Shown one piece after another: positions 35,039 through 45,644 of a stretch of DNA of 64,000 nt. The notes beneath the pieces were generated by a model that was not told where the DNA came from, ran no database searches, and saw nothing but the letters and a program-made list of their open reading frames with translations. Made by a program: the position numbers and the translations under genes. Positions within the stretch are counted from its first letter, which is position 1. The number at the start of each line of letters is the position of its first letter. Origin of the DNA: Marivibrio halodurans (GTDB lineage Bacteria; Pseudomonadota; Alphaproteobacteria; UBA8366; Aestuariispiraceae); NCBI RefSeq assembly GCF_017963645.1, contig NZ_JAGMWN010000005.1, positions 310,001-374,000 of the forward strand, given 5' to 3'.

Positions 35039-36214
35039 ATGACCTTGCCCTTCGAGAAGCACGAATATCTCGAACGCATCGACCGCGTGAAGCGATCGAT
35101 GGAGAATGAGGGGATCGAGGTCCTGATCTCCGCCGACCCGGCGAACATGAACTATCTGACCGGCTATGACGGTTGGTCCTTCTATGTGCCGCAATGCGTC
35201 ATCACGGCGCTGGCGGAGCCCGAGCCGATCTGGATCGGCCGGGCGATGGATGCCAATGGCGCGCGCGTGACCACCTTCCTCGGGGACAGTTCGATCCTCG
35301 GCTATCCGGACGACTATGTGCAGAAGCGCGACTGCCATCCGATGGATTACGTCGCCGACGTGTTGCGCGACCACGGCCTCGCCTCCAAGCGCATCGGCGT
35401 CGAAATGGATGCCTACTATTATACCGCCGCCGCGCATGACGCCTTGGTTCGGAGCCTGCCGAACGCCAGTTTCCACAATGCCCACTGGATCGTGCGCTGG
35501 GTGCGCAACATCAAGTCGGACATGGAAATCCAGTACATGAAACAGGCCGGCCGGTTGATGGAACTGGTCATGCAGGTCGGCGTCGCCCATATCTCCGCCG
35601 GCGTGCGCCAGTGCGACGCGGCCGCCGCCATCTATCAGTCCCAGATCAGCGGCATGGGCGATTTCGGCGGCGACTATACCGCGATTTGCCCGATGCTGCC
35701 GACCGGGATCGGCACCTCGACCCCGCACCTGACCTGGACCGACGAGACGTTCCGCGAGGGCGAGGCGACGATCCTCGAACTCGCCGCCGCGCGCCATCAT
35801 TATCACAGCCCGCTGGCGCGGACCGTCTTCCTGGGCGAGCCGCCGGACTATCTCCAGGATTGCGCCAAGGGCGCGGTCGAGGCGCTGGAAACCGTGCTCG
35901 ATTTCATCAAGCCCGGCGTCACCGCGGAGGAGATCGTTCAAACTTGGCAGAAAGTGGTCGCGAAATACGGGATCGAGAAGGACAGTCGCATGGGCTACTC
36001 CATCGGCTGCGCCTATCCGCCCGACTGGGGCGAGCACACGCTCTCGCTGCGGACCGGCGATAAGACCGTGATGCAACCGAACATGACGATCCATGTCATG
36101 CCGGGGATCTGGTACGACACCTGGGGGGTCGAGATTTCCGAGGCGATCCGGGTGACGGAAACAGGCTGCGAATGCCTCGCCAACGTCCCGCGCGACCTTT
36201 TCGTGAAGGAGTAA
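35039..36214 (+). CDS. doeA: Ectoine hydrolase-like M24 family protein
   Basis: A 391-residue pita-bread-fold protein close to DoeA/EutD, which opens ectoine to N-acetyl-diaminobutyrate. The N-terminal domain begins LPFEKHEYLERIDRVKRSM and has DPANMNYLTGYDGWSFYVPQ, a strong DoeA-like segment. In the catalytic half the five metal ligands of true M24 peptidases are not kept (the usual D...D positions read ILELAAARHHYHS), as in the metal-free creatinase/DoeA branch. The ATG at 35039 follows GGGGAG. No doeB, doeC or doeD gene is beside it, so ectoine use is likely but creatine-like or other substrates cannot be excluded. Confidence 0.8.
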   Translation: MTLPFEKHEYLERIDRVKRSMENEGIEVLISADPANMNYLTGYDGWSFYVPQCVITALAEPEPIWIGRAMDANGARVTTFLGDSSILGYPDDYVQKRDCHPMDYVADVLRDHGLASKRIGVEMDAYYYTAAAHDALVRSLPNASFHNAHWIVRWVRNIKSDMEIQYMKQAGRLMELVMQVGVAHISAGVRQCDAAAAIYQSQISGMGDFGGDYTAICPMLPTGIGTSTPHLTWTDETFREGEATILELAAARHHYHSPLARTVFLGEPPDYLQDCAKGAVEALETVLDFIKPGVTAEEIVQTWQKVVAKYGIEKDSRMGYSIGCAYPPDWGEHTLSLRTGDKTVMQPNMTIHVMPGIWYDTWGVEISEAIRVTETGCECLANVPRDLFVKE

Positions 36215-36335
36215 CGCACGATTTTCCAACAACCATTAGGTGAACTTCTCTCTCGGTGACCGTACGGAGTTGCGAAGCCCCGGGGGGGGCGTATGGTGCT
36301 AGTGTCTGTCAGTTCCGGGCGGGGAGGGATCGTGC

Positions 36336-37967
36336 ATGACACGACCGGAAGAGGGGCGGTTCACCGCGGCCGCGAGGCCCGACCTCTTACCGCGGCGACA
36401 CCCGGTATCGCGGGGGGGCGCCCTGCGCGATCCATCCGTTTTCGTGGAATCGGTTTTTGATTGGGAATGGGAAACCGACGAAAACCACCGTTGCACCTAT
36501 ATCTCCGACTCCGTCGAAACGATCCTCGGCACATCGCCCGGTACCTTCCTAGGCCTTTCACATCTGCAATTCTCCAATATCCAGGCCGATCCCGGCGCGG
36601 TCGGCGGATATCGGGCCGACTTGCAATCACGCCGGCCAATCCGGGCGTTCACCTTTCATCTGACCGGCGATGACGGGTCCGATCATTGGTGCCGGATCTG
36701 CGGCGTGCCGCGCTTCGACGCCGACGGCCGATTCCGTGGCTACCACGGCTATGGCCAGGAGGTGAGCGAGGAGATCAACGCGCAGAGCACCAGCGAGAGC
36801 CAGAATCGTCTCCTCGCCAATGCGGTCGACAGCCTGACCGAGCCCTTCGCCCTGTTCGACCATGAGGACCGGTTGGTTCTCAGCAACAAAAGCTTCCGGG
36901 ACATGCGCGCGGACATCCGGGAGATATTCAAGGTCGGAACGCCATTCGCCACGATCTTCCGGCACGCGGTGGAGTCCGGGCAATTCGTGCCGCTACCGGG
37001 CATGACGACGGAAGAATTCATCGCCTGGCGCATAGAGCGTCACAAATCGCCCCGGGGCGCCTTCGAGCTCGAGGGCCCGAACGGCTCCTGGTCTCTCGTT
37101 ATCGAGGAGCGCATCGCGCAACTCGGCACCGTGACGATCCATTACGACCTGACCGAACGCAAGAAGGCCGATCAGCTTATCCTGCAAGCGAAGAATCAGG
37201 CGGAGCAGGCCAACCAGGCGAAATCCTATTTTCTCGCCAGCATGAGCCATGAGCTGCGCACCCCGCTCAACGCCATTATCGGATTCGCCGACATGATCGA
37301 GGCCGAGGTCTTCGGGCCGATCGGCAACGCGCGGTATCAGGAATACCACGCCAACATCAAGAAAAGCGGCCAGCACCTTCTGGACATCATCGAGACGCTG
37401 CTCGATCTCTCCTGCATCGAAAGCGGCGCCTTCGATATAGACCCCGCCGAAATCGATCTTCCGGAACTTGTTCAGGAGGTCGCCCACATCACCGAGGTCA
37501 AACGACATGGGTCGCCCGGGCGCGTGCGAATCGATATCGCATCCGACTGCCGACACCTAGTCAGCGATGCGCGCGCCATACGTCAAATCCTGCACAATTT
37601 ACTGACGAATGGTCTGAAATTCTCCGCTCCGGAAACCCCGGTCACGCTCACGGTCCGCCCCTTGGGGAAGGAGCATCTCGATATCCGGGTCAGCGACCAG
37701 GGTATCGGCATCGCGGGCAGAGACCTGCTGCGCATAACCGACCCCTTCGCACGCGGCAGGGACGCCATGGTGCGCGCGAAGGACGGTGTCGGGCTGGGCC
37801 TCGCCATATCCAACATGCTGGCGCACGAACTGTCGGGCCGTCTTTCGATCGATAGCATCGTCGGTAAGGGGACCACCGTCACCGTGACCCTTCCAAGGCG
37901 GATCGGTACCGACCGGGAGACCAAGGCCGCGCCCGCCGTCACCACTGACGGGCCCTGCGCGATCTGA
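36336..37967 (+). CDS. PAS-containing sensor histidine kinase
   Basis: A 543-residue cytoplasmic histidine kinase with no membrane helix. Two PAS domains (about residues 35-150 and 160-275) precede the HisKA dimerisation domain, where the phosphorylated residue is H305 in ASMSHELRTPLN. The HATPase_c domain follows with N-box LHNLLTNGLKFS, DQGIGI and GVGLGLAIS. The second PAS contains FDHEDRLVLSNKSFRD, typical for this alphaproteobacterial group. GGGGAGGG lies before the ATG. There is no response regulator gene next to it, so its partner is elsewhere. Confidence 0.95.
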   Translation: MTRPEEGRFTAAARPDLLPRRHPVSRGGALRDPSVFVESVFDWEWETDENHRCTYISDSVETILGTSPGTFLGLSHLQFSNIQADPGAVGGYRADLQSRRPIRAFTFHLTGDDGSDHWCRICGVPRFDADGRFRGYHGYGQEVSEEINAQSTSESQNRLLANAVDSLTEPFALFDHEDRLVLSNKSFRDMRADIREIFKVGTPFATIFRHAVESGQFVPLPGMTTEEFIAWRIERHKSPRGAFELEGPNGSWSLVIEERIAQLGTVTIHYDLTERKKADQLILQAKNQAEQANQAKSYFLASMSHELRTPLNAIIGFADMIEAEVFGPIGNARYQEYHANIKKSGQHLLDIIETLLDLSCIESGAFDIDPAEIDLPELVQEVAHITEVKRHGSPGRVRIDIASDCRHLVSDARAIRQILHNLLTNGLKFSAPETPVTLTVRPLGKEHLDIRVSDQGIGIAGRDLLRITDPFARGRDAMVRAKDGVGLGLAISNMLAHELSGRLSIDSIVGKGTTVTVTLPRRIGTDRETKAAPAVTTDGPCAI

Positions 37968-38019
37968 CCGGCGCGCACCTGGCCCGCCTGTCCCCAATCG
38001 CCCCGCTTTCCCCCGGGGG

Positions 38020-38487
38020 CTACCCCCGGCCGCGATAGGGGGCGACGCCCTGATCCGGAATCCAGACACCCTCGGGCGGGGTGCCGGTCTGCCAGAAGAC
38101 GTCGATCGGGATACCGCCGCGCGGATACCAATAGCCGCCGATGCGCAGCCAACGCGGCTCCGCCGCCTCGACGATCCGCTTGGCGACCATCAGGGTCGTA
38201 TCCTCGTGAAAGCCGCCATGGTTCCGGAAGGCGTGCAGGAACAGCTTCAGCGACTTCGATTCGACCAGCAGCCGGTCGGGCACGTAATCGATCACCAGAT
38301 GGCCGAAATCCGGTTGTCCCGTCACCGGACAGATCGAGGTGAATTCCGGGCAGACGAACCGCGCGACATAGTCGCTGTCGGCATGGCCGTTGGGCACGGT
38401 CTCCAGGATCGCCTCGTCCGGTGAGGTGGGCACGGCCGTTCCGTGGCCGAGTTGGCCGAGCCCCGCGAAACGATCCTCGCTCATCAT
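38020..38487 (-). CDS. queF: NADPH-dependent 7-cyano-7-deazaguanine reductase
   Basis: QueF reduces preQ0 to preQ1 in queuosine synthesis. This short-form protein is about 155 residues. The catalytic cysteine lies in [23 protein letters not shown] (only part is quoted here: [16 protein letters not shown]), followed by the family motif [16 protein letters not shown] and a late HEDT. The ATG at 38487 begins [14 protein letters not shown]; the longer frame overlaps fghA. It is the last gene of an apparent adhC-fghA-queF run, about 19 bases after fghA, although its pathway partners are at 58-62 kb. Confidence 0.95.
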   Translation of the reverse strand: MMSEDRFAGLGQLGHGTAVPTSPDEAILETVPNGHADSDYVARFVCPEFTSICPVTGQPDFGHLVIDYVPDRLLVESKSLKLFLHAFRNHGGFHEDTTLMVAKRIVEAAEPRWLRIGGYWYPRGGIPIDVFWQTGTPPEGVWIPDQGVAPYRGRG

Positions 38488-38506
38488 GCCGCCCCGTCCC
38501 GCGCCA

Positions 38507-39352
38507 TCAGGCGCCGCCGAGGCGTTCGGCGTGCCATTCGAAATGCTCGCCCAGGAAGCTCGCGATGAAGAAATAGCTGTGGTCGTAGCCATGCTGCATG
38601 CGCAACTGAAGGTCCACGCCGGCCGTCCCGCACGCTTCCTGGAAGAGCTCCGGCTTGAGCTGTTCGGTCAGGAACTGATCGGCATCGCCCTGATCGACCA
38701 GAATGTCGCCGCCGGGCCACCCTTTGCGCGCCACCAGCAGGCAGGCGTCATGGGCTTCCCAGGCCGCACGGTCATGACCGAGATAACCGCCCAGCGCCTT
38801 CTCCCCCCAGGGGACCCGGGTCGGCGCCACGATCGGCGCGAAGGCCGAGACGGACTTATAACGATCCGGATTCCGGAGCGCGATGGTCAATGCCCCGTGC
38901 CCCCCCATGGAATGGCCGAAGATACCGCGCCGGGCGCCGTCCAGACCGAATTTCGCCTCCACCAACGCCGGCAATTCCTCGACGATATAGGAATACATCC
39001 GGTAGTTCGCGGCCCAGGGTTCCGCCGTCGCATCGACATAGAATCCGGCGCCACTGCCGAAATCGTAGCTATCCTCGTCCGGCACGCCCTCGCCGCGCGG
39101 GCTGGTATCGGGCGCCACGACGGCGATGCCATGCTCCGCCGCCCAACGCTGGGCACCGGCCTTCACGGTGAAGTTCTCCTCCGTGCAGGTCAGACCGGAA
39201 AGCCAGTAGAGCACCGGCGGCGGCCCGTCGAGGCCACGCGGCGGCATATAGACGGAGAACCGCATCGGCGTTCCCGTCTCCCGGCTGTCATGGCTGTAAA
39301 CACCCTGGATGCCGCCGAAGCATTTGTTCTCGGCAACGGTTTCGATCGTCAT
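38507..39352 (-). CDS. fghA: S-formylglutathione hydrolase
   Basis: An esterase of 281 residues that hydrolyses S-formylglutathione to formate and glutathione, the second step of glutathione-dependent formaldehyde detoxification. The catalytic serine is in [17 protein letters not shown], the oxyanion and family motifs include [13 protein letters not shown], and the late His lies in [13 protein letters not shown]. It follows the dehydrogenase gene by 19 bases on the same strand. Confidence 0.96.
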   Translation of the reverse strand: MTIETVAENKCFGGIQGVYSHDSRETGTPMRFSVYMPPRGLDGPPPVLYWLSGLTCTEENFTVKAGAQRWAAEHGIAVVAPDTSPRGEGVPDEDSYDFGSGAGFYVDATAEPWAANYRMYSYIVEELPALVEAKFGLDGARRGIFGHSMGGHGALTIALRNPDRYKSVSAFAPIVAPTRVPWGEKALGGYLGHDRAAWEAHDACLLVARKGWPGGDILVDQGDADQFLTEQLKPELFQEACGTAGVDLQLRMQHGYDHSYFFIASFLGEHFEWHAERLGGA

Positions 39353-39371
39353 CGCGTGCGGCCCGCCTCTC

Positions 39372-40481
<1,110 letters not shown>

Positions 40482-40602
40482 CGTCCGTTTCCTCCTGGAA
40501 AATCGTTTGGGTCGCCAGACGGCGCGATGGTGCCAGCCGGGCGGGAGCGGCGCAACTGGCTAGCCCTCGGTAATCCGGGGCGATTTCATTAGGACGCGGA
40601 TC

Positions 40603-40944
40603 TTAAAGACCGTGCGCGCGGAAATAGTTCTCCCAGCCGCCCTCCGGGGTGAAGCAGGTCTGGTAATCCCGCTGCTCCGCGGTTCCCGCCTCGCAATGAA
40701 GAGCCTCCAAGGCGGTCTCGACCTCCATCAACCGGAATTCCACATCCACCGGCGCCTCGTGCCCACTCGCCGCCCATTCGGAGAAAGCCTCCGCCTGAAG
40801 CGCGAGCGTCCTGGCCCGCTCGGCCCGCTCACGATCGCCCATCGCATCGAAATAGGACGCCAGGCGCGTCCCCGCCATCCGGCTTCGAACAACCTTCTGC
40901 GAATAAATCCGGCGAAAGAAAACCCACCGCTCCTTGGACGCCAT
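40603..40944 (-). CDS. Hypothetical protein
   Basis: A 113-residue, mainly helical and charged protein that I do not recognise. The N-terminus is basic (KERWVFFRRIYSQKVVRSR) and the rest is acidic and helical, with a tail FTPEGGWENYFRAHGL. It has a proper ATG at 40944 and GC-rich codon use like the surroundings. It lies alone between adhC and the HpcH/HpaI aldolase with about 110-120 bases on each side. Confidence 0.55.
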   Translation of the reverse strand: MASKERWVFFRRIYSQKVVRSRMAGTRLASYFDAMGDRERAERARTLALQAEAFSEWAASGHEAPVDVEFRLMEVETALEALHCEAGTAEQRDYQTCFTPEGGWENYFRAHGL

Positions 40945-41056
40945 CCCGATATCCTTGATTCTTTAACAAGGCTTCCCGGAAAAATGGCATGACTCTTCGA
41001 GCACACCAAGAAAATGGTGACGCCGCATTCTCACATTTTTGTCATCCGCCGGTGGA

Positions 41057-41815
41057 TCAACGTTCCAGTCGGCCGAGCGCGTCCCTGGCCCCGTCGACCA
41101 TGTAGCCCAGGTCGACGGCGAGGCTGATCCAGCGATAGCCGAGCGCGATCATCCGGTTCGCCATGGCCGCGTCGCCGCAATGGATGCCGGGCATGGCGCC
41201 CGCCTTGGCCGCGCGGGCGGGGATCGATTCGATCGCACGGACGACCTGCGGGTCGTCCGGCATGGGCTTGGGCAGATTGCCGTAGCTGAAGCCGAGGTCG
41301 TTGGGCCCGACCAGCAGCGCGTTCAGGTTCGGCGTCGTCAGGATTTCGTCGAGCGCCTCATACCCGTCGCGGGTTTCGATCATGCCGGAAGCGACCACCG
41401 CCTCGTTCGCCCGTGCCGCGTAATCCGGCCCGCCGGTCAGGCCCGCGCGCACCGGCCCCCAACTGCGCTTGCCGTCGGGCGGATAGCGGGTCGCGGCGAC
41501 GATGGCGCGCGCATCCTCGGGCGTGTCGGTCAACGGCGCGATGATACCACCCGCCCCGCAATCCAGCATGCGGCCGATCGTGGCCGCGTCGTTCGACGGC
41601 ACGCGCACGATGGGCACGATGCCGGCCCCGCCGATCGCGCGCACCATGTCGACGGCCGTGCCCTCGTCCATCGCGCCGTGCTGACGATCGACGATCAGGA
41701 AGTCGAACCCGGCATGGGCCATCGCCTCCGCGATCATGGCGCTGTCGGCCATCACCATGGCGCCGACGGCGGTACCGCCGTCGCTCCAGATCTTCTTCAA
41801 GGCGCGTGCATGCAT
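41057..41815 (-). CDS. HpcH/HpaI aldolase family protein
   Basis: A 252-residue aldolase/citrate-lyase family enzyme (class II, metal-dependent), as in 2-dehydro-3-deoxyglucarate or 4-hydroxy-2-oxoheptanedioate aldolase. Markers are FDFLIVDRQHGAMDEG (catalytic His), PIVRVPSND (substrate Arg), GMIETRDG (metal Glu) and LLVGPNDLGFSYG. The more common D-x-E-H motif reads D-R-Q-H here. The exact substrate cannot be given. It stands about 60 bases from the dCTP deaminase gene on the same strand. Confidence 0.88.
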   Translation of the reverse strand: MHARALKKIWSDGGTAVGAMVMADSAMIAEAMAHAGFDFLIVDRQHGAMDEGTAVDMVRAIGGAGIVPIVRVPSNDAATIGRMLDCGAGGIIAPLTDTPEDARAIVAATRYPPDGKRSWGPVRAGLTGGPDYAARANEAVVASGMIETRDGYEALDEILTTPNLNALLVGPNDLGFSYGNLPKPMPDDPQVVRAIESIPARAAKAGAMPGIHCGDAAMANRMIALGYRWISLAVDLGYMVDGARDALGRLER

Positions 41816-41876
41816 GGGCTTGGTGTCTCCCCTCGATTCATGACGGACCCGTTACCAATGGGTGGGGGCCCGCCCT

Positions 41877-43037
41877 CTATCTGCGAAACTGCTTCGACAG
41901 CGCCAGCGCCTGCCCCTGGTAATTGGAGCCGATGCCGGAGCCGTAGGGCCGGTCCGTCGGTTGGCTCAACCGCTCGAACAGAACGCGCCCCATGATCTGA
42001 CCATGGTCGATCAGGAAGGGCACCTCGTGGCTGCGTACCTCCAGCACGATCTTGGCACCGACGGGCCGCTCCCCCTCATAGCCGAATCCGGGATCGAAGA
42101 AGCCCGCGTAATGAACCCGGAACTCCCCCACCAGCGTATCGTAAGCCACCATATCGGCGGCATAGTCCTGCGGAATCGCCACCCGCTCCTTGCTGGCGAG
42201 AATATAGAAATCGTCGGTATCGAGGACGATTCCGCCGCCATCGGGCTTATGGACGGGTTCCCAGAAATCGTCGGGGTCGTAGGCGCCCACGCGATCGACG
42301 TCGATCGGGTCCTCCGCGCGTTTCGCGCGATAGCCGACGATATTGTCCGCCCCCGCGCTCGCCAGATCGACGGACAGCGCGATCGCGCCATGCTTGATGT
42401 CCGCGCCCTCTCCCGCGCCCGCCTCCTCGTCCTCGCCCGCATGGACAAGGCGCGCGCGCTCGTTCAGGTCGCGGATGAAGCTGTCGGAGGTGCGCGGCCG
42501 ACCGATGCGCAGGCGCACCTGGGCGAGCCGCGAGCCCTCGCGCACCCGCACATGGAAGGAGCGCGGCGCGATCTCCAGCCACAGCGGCCCGCAATAGCGC
42601 TCCCGGATCGCATCGAATTCCGTCGCGTGGTCGGTGATCACCCGGGCGAAGACGTCGAGCCGGCCGGTGGAGCTCTTCGGATTGGCCGAGCCCGACCAGC
42701 GCGAGCGCAGCCGCAGCCCCTCCTGAAGGGGCACCAGATAAACCGAGCCGCGCTCCAATACCGCGCCCTCGTCACCATTCAGCGCGATGCGGTCCAGCGC
42801 GAATTGCTCCAGCTTCTCCGCCACCGTCTTGGTCGGGCCGGGCAGGAAGCTCGCCGGCACGCGATAGGCTACCGCGCCGAGCCGGAGATCGAGGCTGGCG
42901 GGCTGAATCTGAGCTTCATCGATTCTGCGCTCGGCGCGGATATCGCCGAGTTCGATCGCGGCCTTGACGAGTTGCGCGGGCAGGATGCCGGACTGCCTGT
43001 CCGGCCCTTCGCCGAGCGCGGGCAGTGGCTGTTGCAC
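41877..43037 (-). CDS. dcd: Tandem-domain dCTP deaminase
   Basis: A 386-residue protein of the long 2'-deoxycytidine 5'-triphosphate deaminase family (PF06559), twice the size of E. coli Dcd. It makes dUTP from dCTP for thymidylate synthesis. Each half has a dUTPase-like fold: the first with QPASLDLRLG and a SANPKSSTGRLDVFAR loop, the second with ALSVDLASAG and FDPGFGYEG. The duplicated form is typical of alphaproteobacteria. It is on the same strand as the aldolase but the link is probably not functional. Confidence 0.93.
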   Translation of the reverse strand: MQQPLPALGEGPDRQSGILPAQLVKAAIELGDIRAERRIDEAQIQPASLDLRLGAVAYRVPASFLPGPTKTVAEKLEQFALDRIALNGDEGAVLERGSVYLVPLQEGLRLRSRWSGSANPKSSTGRLDVFARVITDHATEFDAIRERYCGPLWLEIAPRSFHVRVREGSRLAQVRLRIGRPRTSDSFIRDLNERARLVHAGEDEEAGAGEGADIKHGAIALSVDLASAGADNIVGYRAKRAEDPIDVDRVGAYDPDDFWEPVHKPDGGGIVLDTDDFYILASKERVAIPQDYAADMVAYDTLVGEFRVHYAGFFDPGFGYEGERPVGAKIVLEVRSHEVPFLIDHGQIMGRVLFERLSQPTDRPYGSGIGSNYQGQALALSKQFRR

Positions 43038-43137
43038 GGGCCTCCCTCCTCGAAACCTCCCTAATGGGTCGCGGGAAGCCGAGCCTAGTCAACTTCGCCC
43101 GGCCGTGCATGCGAAAATCGCCAATGCCCGCCGTCCC

Positions 43138-44535
43138 TCAGGCATTCACCCGCAGATAGCCGGAGAAGCCGGTTTTCTGATGCTCGATCACATGGCAATG
43201 GAACGCCCAATCGCCCGGATTGTCGGCGACGAGCGCCACCTCCAGCACTTCCTGGGGCTGCATCAGGACGGTATCGGTCCACCAGGGCGGCAGCTTTCGC
43301 TGGTTCGAGCGTAAAAGCTTGAAGGTATGGCCGTGCAGGTGGATCGGGTGGGAATTGGGCGTCTCGTTCTTCATCCGCAGGATATAGCTGCGGCCCAGCC
43401 GCATCTCGGCCAGCGGCGCGGCGGGGTCGGGCACGTCGCCGCGCCAGGGCTTCCGGTTGATCGACCAGAAGGTATAGCCGAGGGTACCGCAGATCGACGG
43501 CAAGGGGCCGTCGCCCCCCGGCGTCCACCCGAAGAGGAAATCCAGCACCTCCGCCTTGTCTAAATCCGGTTCGGCGACCGGATTGGGGGGAAGGGGCTGC
43601 AACTCCGCCAGGTCGCGCCCGGCGCTCGCCCCGACCGCGCGGAACCGGGCCAGCGGCGCGGCCTCGCCGAACCGCCGGCGCGAGAGCGTGACGACCGCCC
43701 CCTCCCGGTCGGGCACGCGCAGGGCGACGTCCGCGCGCTGCCCCGGGGCCAGGACGAAGCCCTTGGACGGCAGCGCCCCGGCCAATGGATTGGCGTCGAG
43801 CGCGATCAGCCGGGCCTCGGCGCCATCCGCCTCGCCGCCGTCGATATCGTAGGTCGCGATCCGCGCCGTATCCGTCACCGCGAGGCGTAGCCGCACCAGG
43901 CTTCCGGCCGGCAGGTCGTGGACCGGCTCCCGCCGCCAATCGACCGTCGCGACCGTACCCGTCGTCCCACCCCGCGCCGCGTTCCGAGGGGTATAGAGGG
44001 AGAGAAACGTCCCATTCTCCCCCAGCCGGAAATCCCGGATATTGAGCGGTATATCCCGGTCGAAACCGGGGTCCTCCGCCTCCTCCACGATCAGCACGCC
44101 GGTCATGCCGCGTGCCATCTGCTCCAACGTATTGCAATGCGGGTGATACCAGAAGGTGCCGGCATCCGGCGCGGTATAACGATAGCGGCAGGTCTCCCCG
44201 CCCTCGATCGGCGCTTGCGTCAGATAGGGCACGCCGTCCATTTCGTTGGCGATACGCAGCCCATGCCAATGCACCGTCGTCACCTCGTCGAGCCTGTTGG
44301 TGACATCGATCGTATAGGGCTGGTGCTGCGTCATGCGCAGGACGGGCGGCGGGCCGTCGGCCGCGAAGCTCATCATATCGGCCGTGGGCTTGCCGGCGAC
44401 GATCTCATGCGACAAGCGCCCGGCGTCGAGCGACGCATCGGCCGCGAGCGCGCGCCGCGTCGCGAACCCGGCCAGCGCCGGCGCGCCGAGGAACGCCGCC
44501 CCACCCATCATGACCGCGCGACGGGACAGTCTCAT
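43138..44535 (-). CDS. Tat-exported multicopper oxidase
   Basis: A 465-residue periplasmic multicopper oxidase. The twin-arginine signal is at the N-terminus (MRLSRRAVMMGGAAFL). The four copper-ligand motifs are in order: HWHGLRI, WYHPHC, HPIHLHGH and HCHVIEHQ. The last, with the type-1 Cys in FHCHVIEHQ, has no Met ligand five residues on that I can confirm. The ATG at 44535 starts the signal; a longer frame only adds basic residues. Family members oxidise Cu(I), metals or phenols; no copper-resistance genes are nearby. Confidence 0.92.
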   Translation of the reverse strand: MRLSRRAVMMGGAAFLGAPALAGFATRRALAADASLDAGRLSHEIVAGKPTADMMSFAADGPPPVLRMTQHQPYTIDVTNRLDEVTTVHWHGLRIANEMDGVPYLTQAPIEGGETCRYRYTAPDAGTFWYHPHCNTLEQMARGMTGVLIVEEAEDPGFDRDIPLNIRDFRLGENGTFLSLYTPRNAARGGTTGTVATVDWRREPVHDLPAGSLVRLRLAVTDTARIATYDIDGGEADGAEARLIALDANPLAGALPSKGFVLAPGQRADVALRVPDREGAVVTLSRRRFGEAAPLARFRAVGASAGRDLAELQPLPPNPVAEPDLDKAEVLDFLFGWTPGGDGPLPSICGTLGYTFWSINRKPWRGDVPDPAAPLAEMRLGRSYILRMKNETPNSHPIHLHGHTFKLLRSNQRKLPPWWTDTVLMQPQEVLEVALVADNPGDWAFHCHVIEHQKTGFSGYLRVNA

Positions 44536-44699
44536 CCTTCTTCTCCCTCGAACCGAGAAGCGGGCCCGATCACGCGGACCGGCCCGAACTTGCGAATGCA
44601 TCGCAATGTTAGTTTCCCGCTCGGGCGATTGAAAGGGATGGGCGGGGATGCGGGCAAGATGTCGCGGGCGGATGGGGGCGGATGGGACCGGCTATCGCG

Positions 44700-45623
44700 C
44701 TATCGCGGCGCCGCCATGGTCATGGCCCAGAAATGCTGGACCGGCACGCGGCTCCCGCCCTGCGGTCGATAGGTATAGCCGATACCGACCTCCCGAACGG
44801 TCTTGTCCAGCATCGCTTCGCGATGCCCGGCCTTCGAGTCGATCCACCCCTGCACGACCTCGCGCGCGCTGGGCTGTCCGGCGGCCAAATTCTCCAGCAC
44901 CCTGCTCCAATGATAGCCGACGCGATCGACCCGGTCGGCCGGACCAGTCCCGTCGGGTGTGCGATGGGCGAAATAATCACGCCGCGCCATGTCCTCGACA
45001 TGCGCCTGCGCCGCGCGGTCGAGCAACCTGTTCCGGCTGAGCGGCAACAGGCCATAGCGCTGGCGGAAGATGTTGACGTTCTCCAGCACCCGCTCGCCCC
45101 AGCCGGCGGGTACCGGCGATGTCGGCGCGGCGAGGACGATACCCCAAACCTGCGTGCGTCCGCCATTGACACGCGGTTCCCCGGCCGCGCCCGCGAAACG
45201 CTCGCTGAGATCGACCCGGCCGATGCCGACCTCCTGGTAAGCGGGGTCGAGCAGAGGGTCCCGGCGTTCCGGGTCCTCCGCCCAGACGCGCGCCTGCACC
45301 ACCGGATCGGCGACGCCGAGGTCGGCGAAGGCGCGCATCGACAGGAAAGCATAGGCGTGGTCGCGCAGACGCGCCGAGACATCGAGGGCACGGTCGCTGC
45401 GCGGCGCGCCCCGCGCCGACGCCCCGGCAAAGTCGCCCGCGATCCGCGCCAGCCTGGGTTCATGGCGCAACGCCGCGATACCACGTTCGATCCGCAATTG
45501 GTTGATCGCCTCGATGAGGCCGCGCTCCGCCCCGTCGAGAGCGTGGGCGCGGGCCGCGCCGATCGAGCCCCCCACCAGGCAAAGGGCGAGAATGGCCCCC
45601 AAGAGAAGGACGCGACGCCGCAC
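44700..45623 (-). CDS. Exported CAP (SCP/PR-1) domain protein with a degenerate second copy
   Basis: A 307-residue exported protein with a signal peptide (MRRRVLLLGAILALCLVGG). The C-terminal half is a YkwD-type CAP domain: NVNIFRQRYGLLPLSRNRLL, DYFAHRTPDG, LENLAAG and DSKAGHREAML followed by VGIGY. The first half (about 30-150) has a similar pattern, LIEAINQLRIERGIAALRHEPRLARIA and a later VGIGRV, which looks like a degenerate second CAP copy. Functions of bacterial CAP proteins are poorly known; cell-envelope and protease roles have been proposed. It starts with a GTG, about 20 bases after apbC. Confidence 0.8.
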   Translation of the reverse strand: MRRRVLLLGAILALCLVGGSIGAARAHALDGAERGLIEAINQLRIERGIAALRHEPRLARIAGDFAGASARGAPRSDRALDVSARLRDHAYAFLSMRAFADLGVADPVVQARVWAEDPERRDPLLDPAYQEVGIGRVDLSERFAGAAGEPRVNGGRTQVWGIVLAAPTSPVPAGWGERVLENVNIFRQRYGLLPLSRNRLLDRAAQAHVEDMARRDYFAHRTPDGTGPADRVDRVGYHWSRVLENLAAGQPSAREVVQGWIDSKAGHREAMLDKTVREVGIGYTYRPQGGSRVPVQHFWAMTMAAPR

Positions 45624-45644
45624 CGCCCGACCCGCCCCCAGCGG

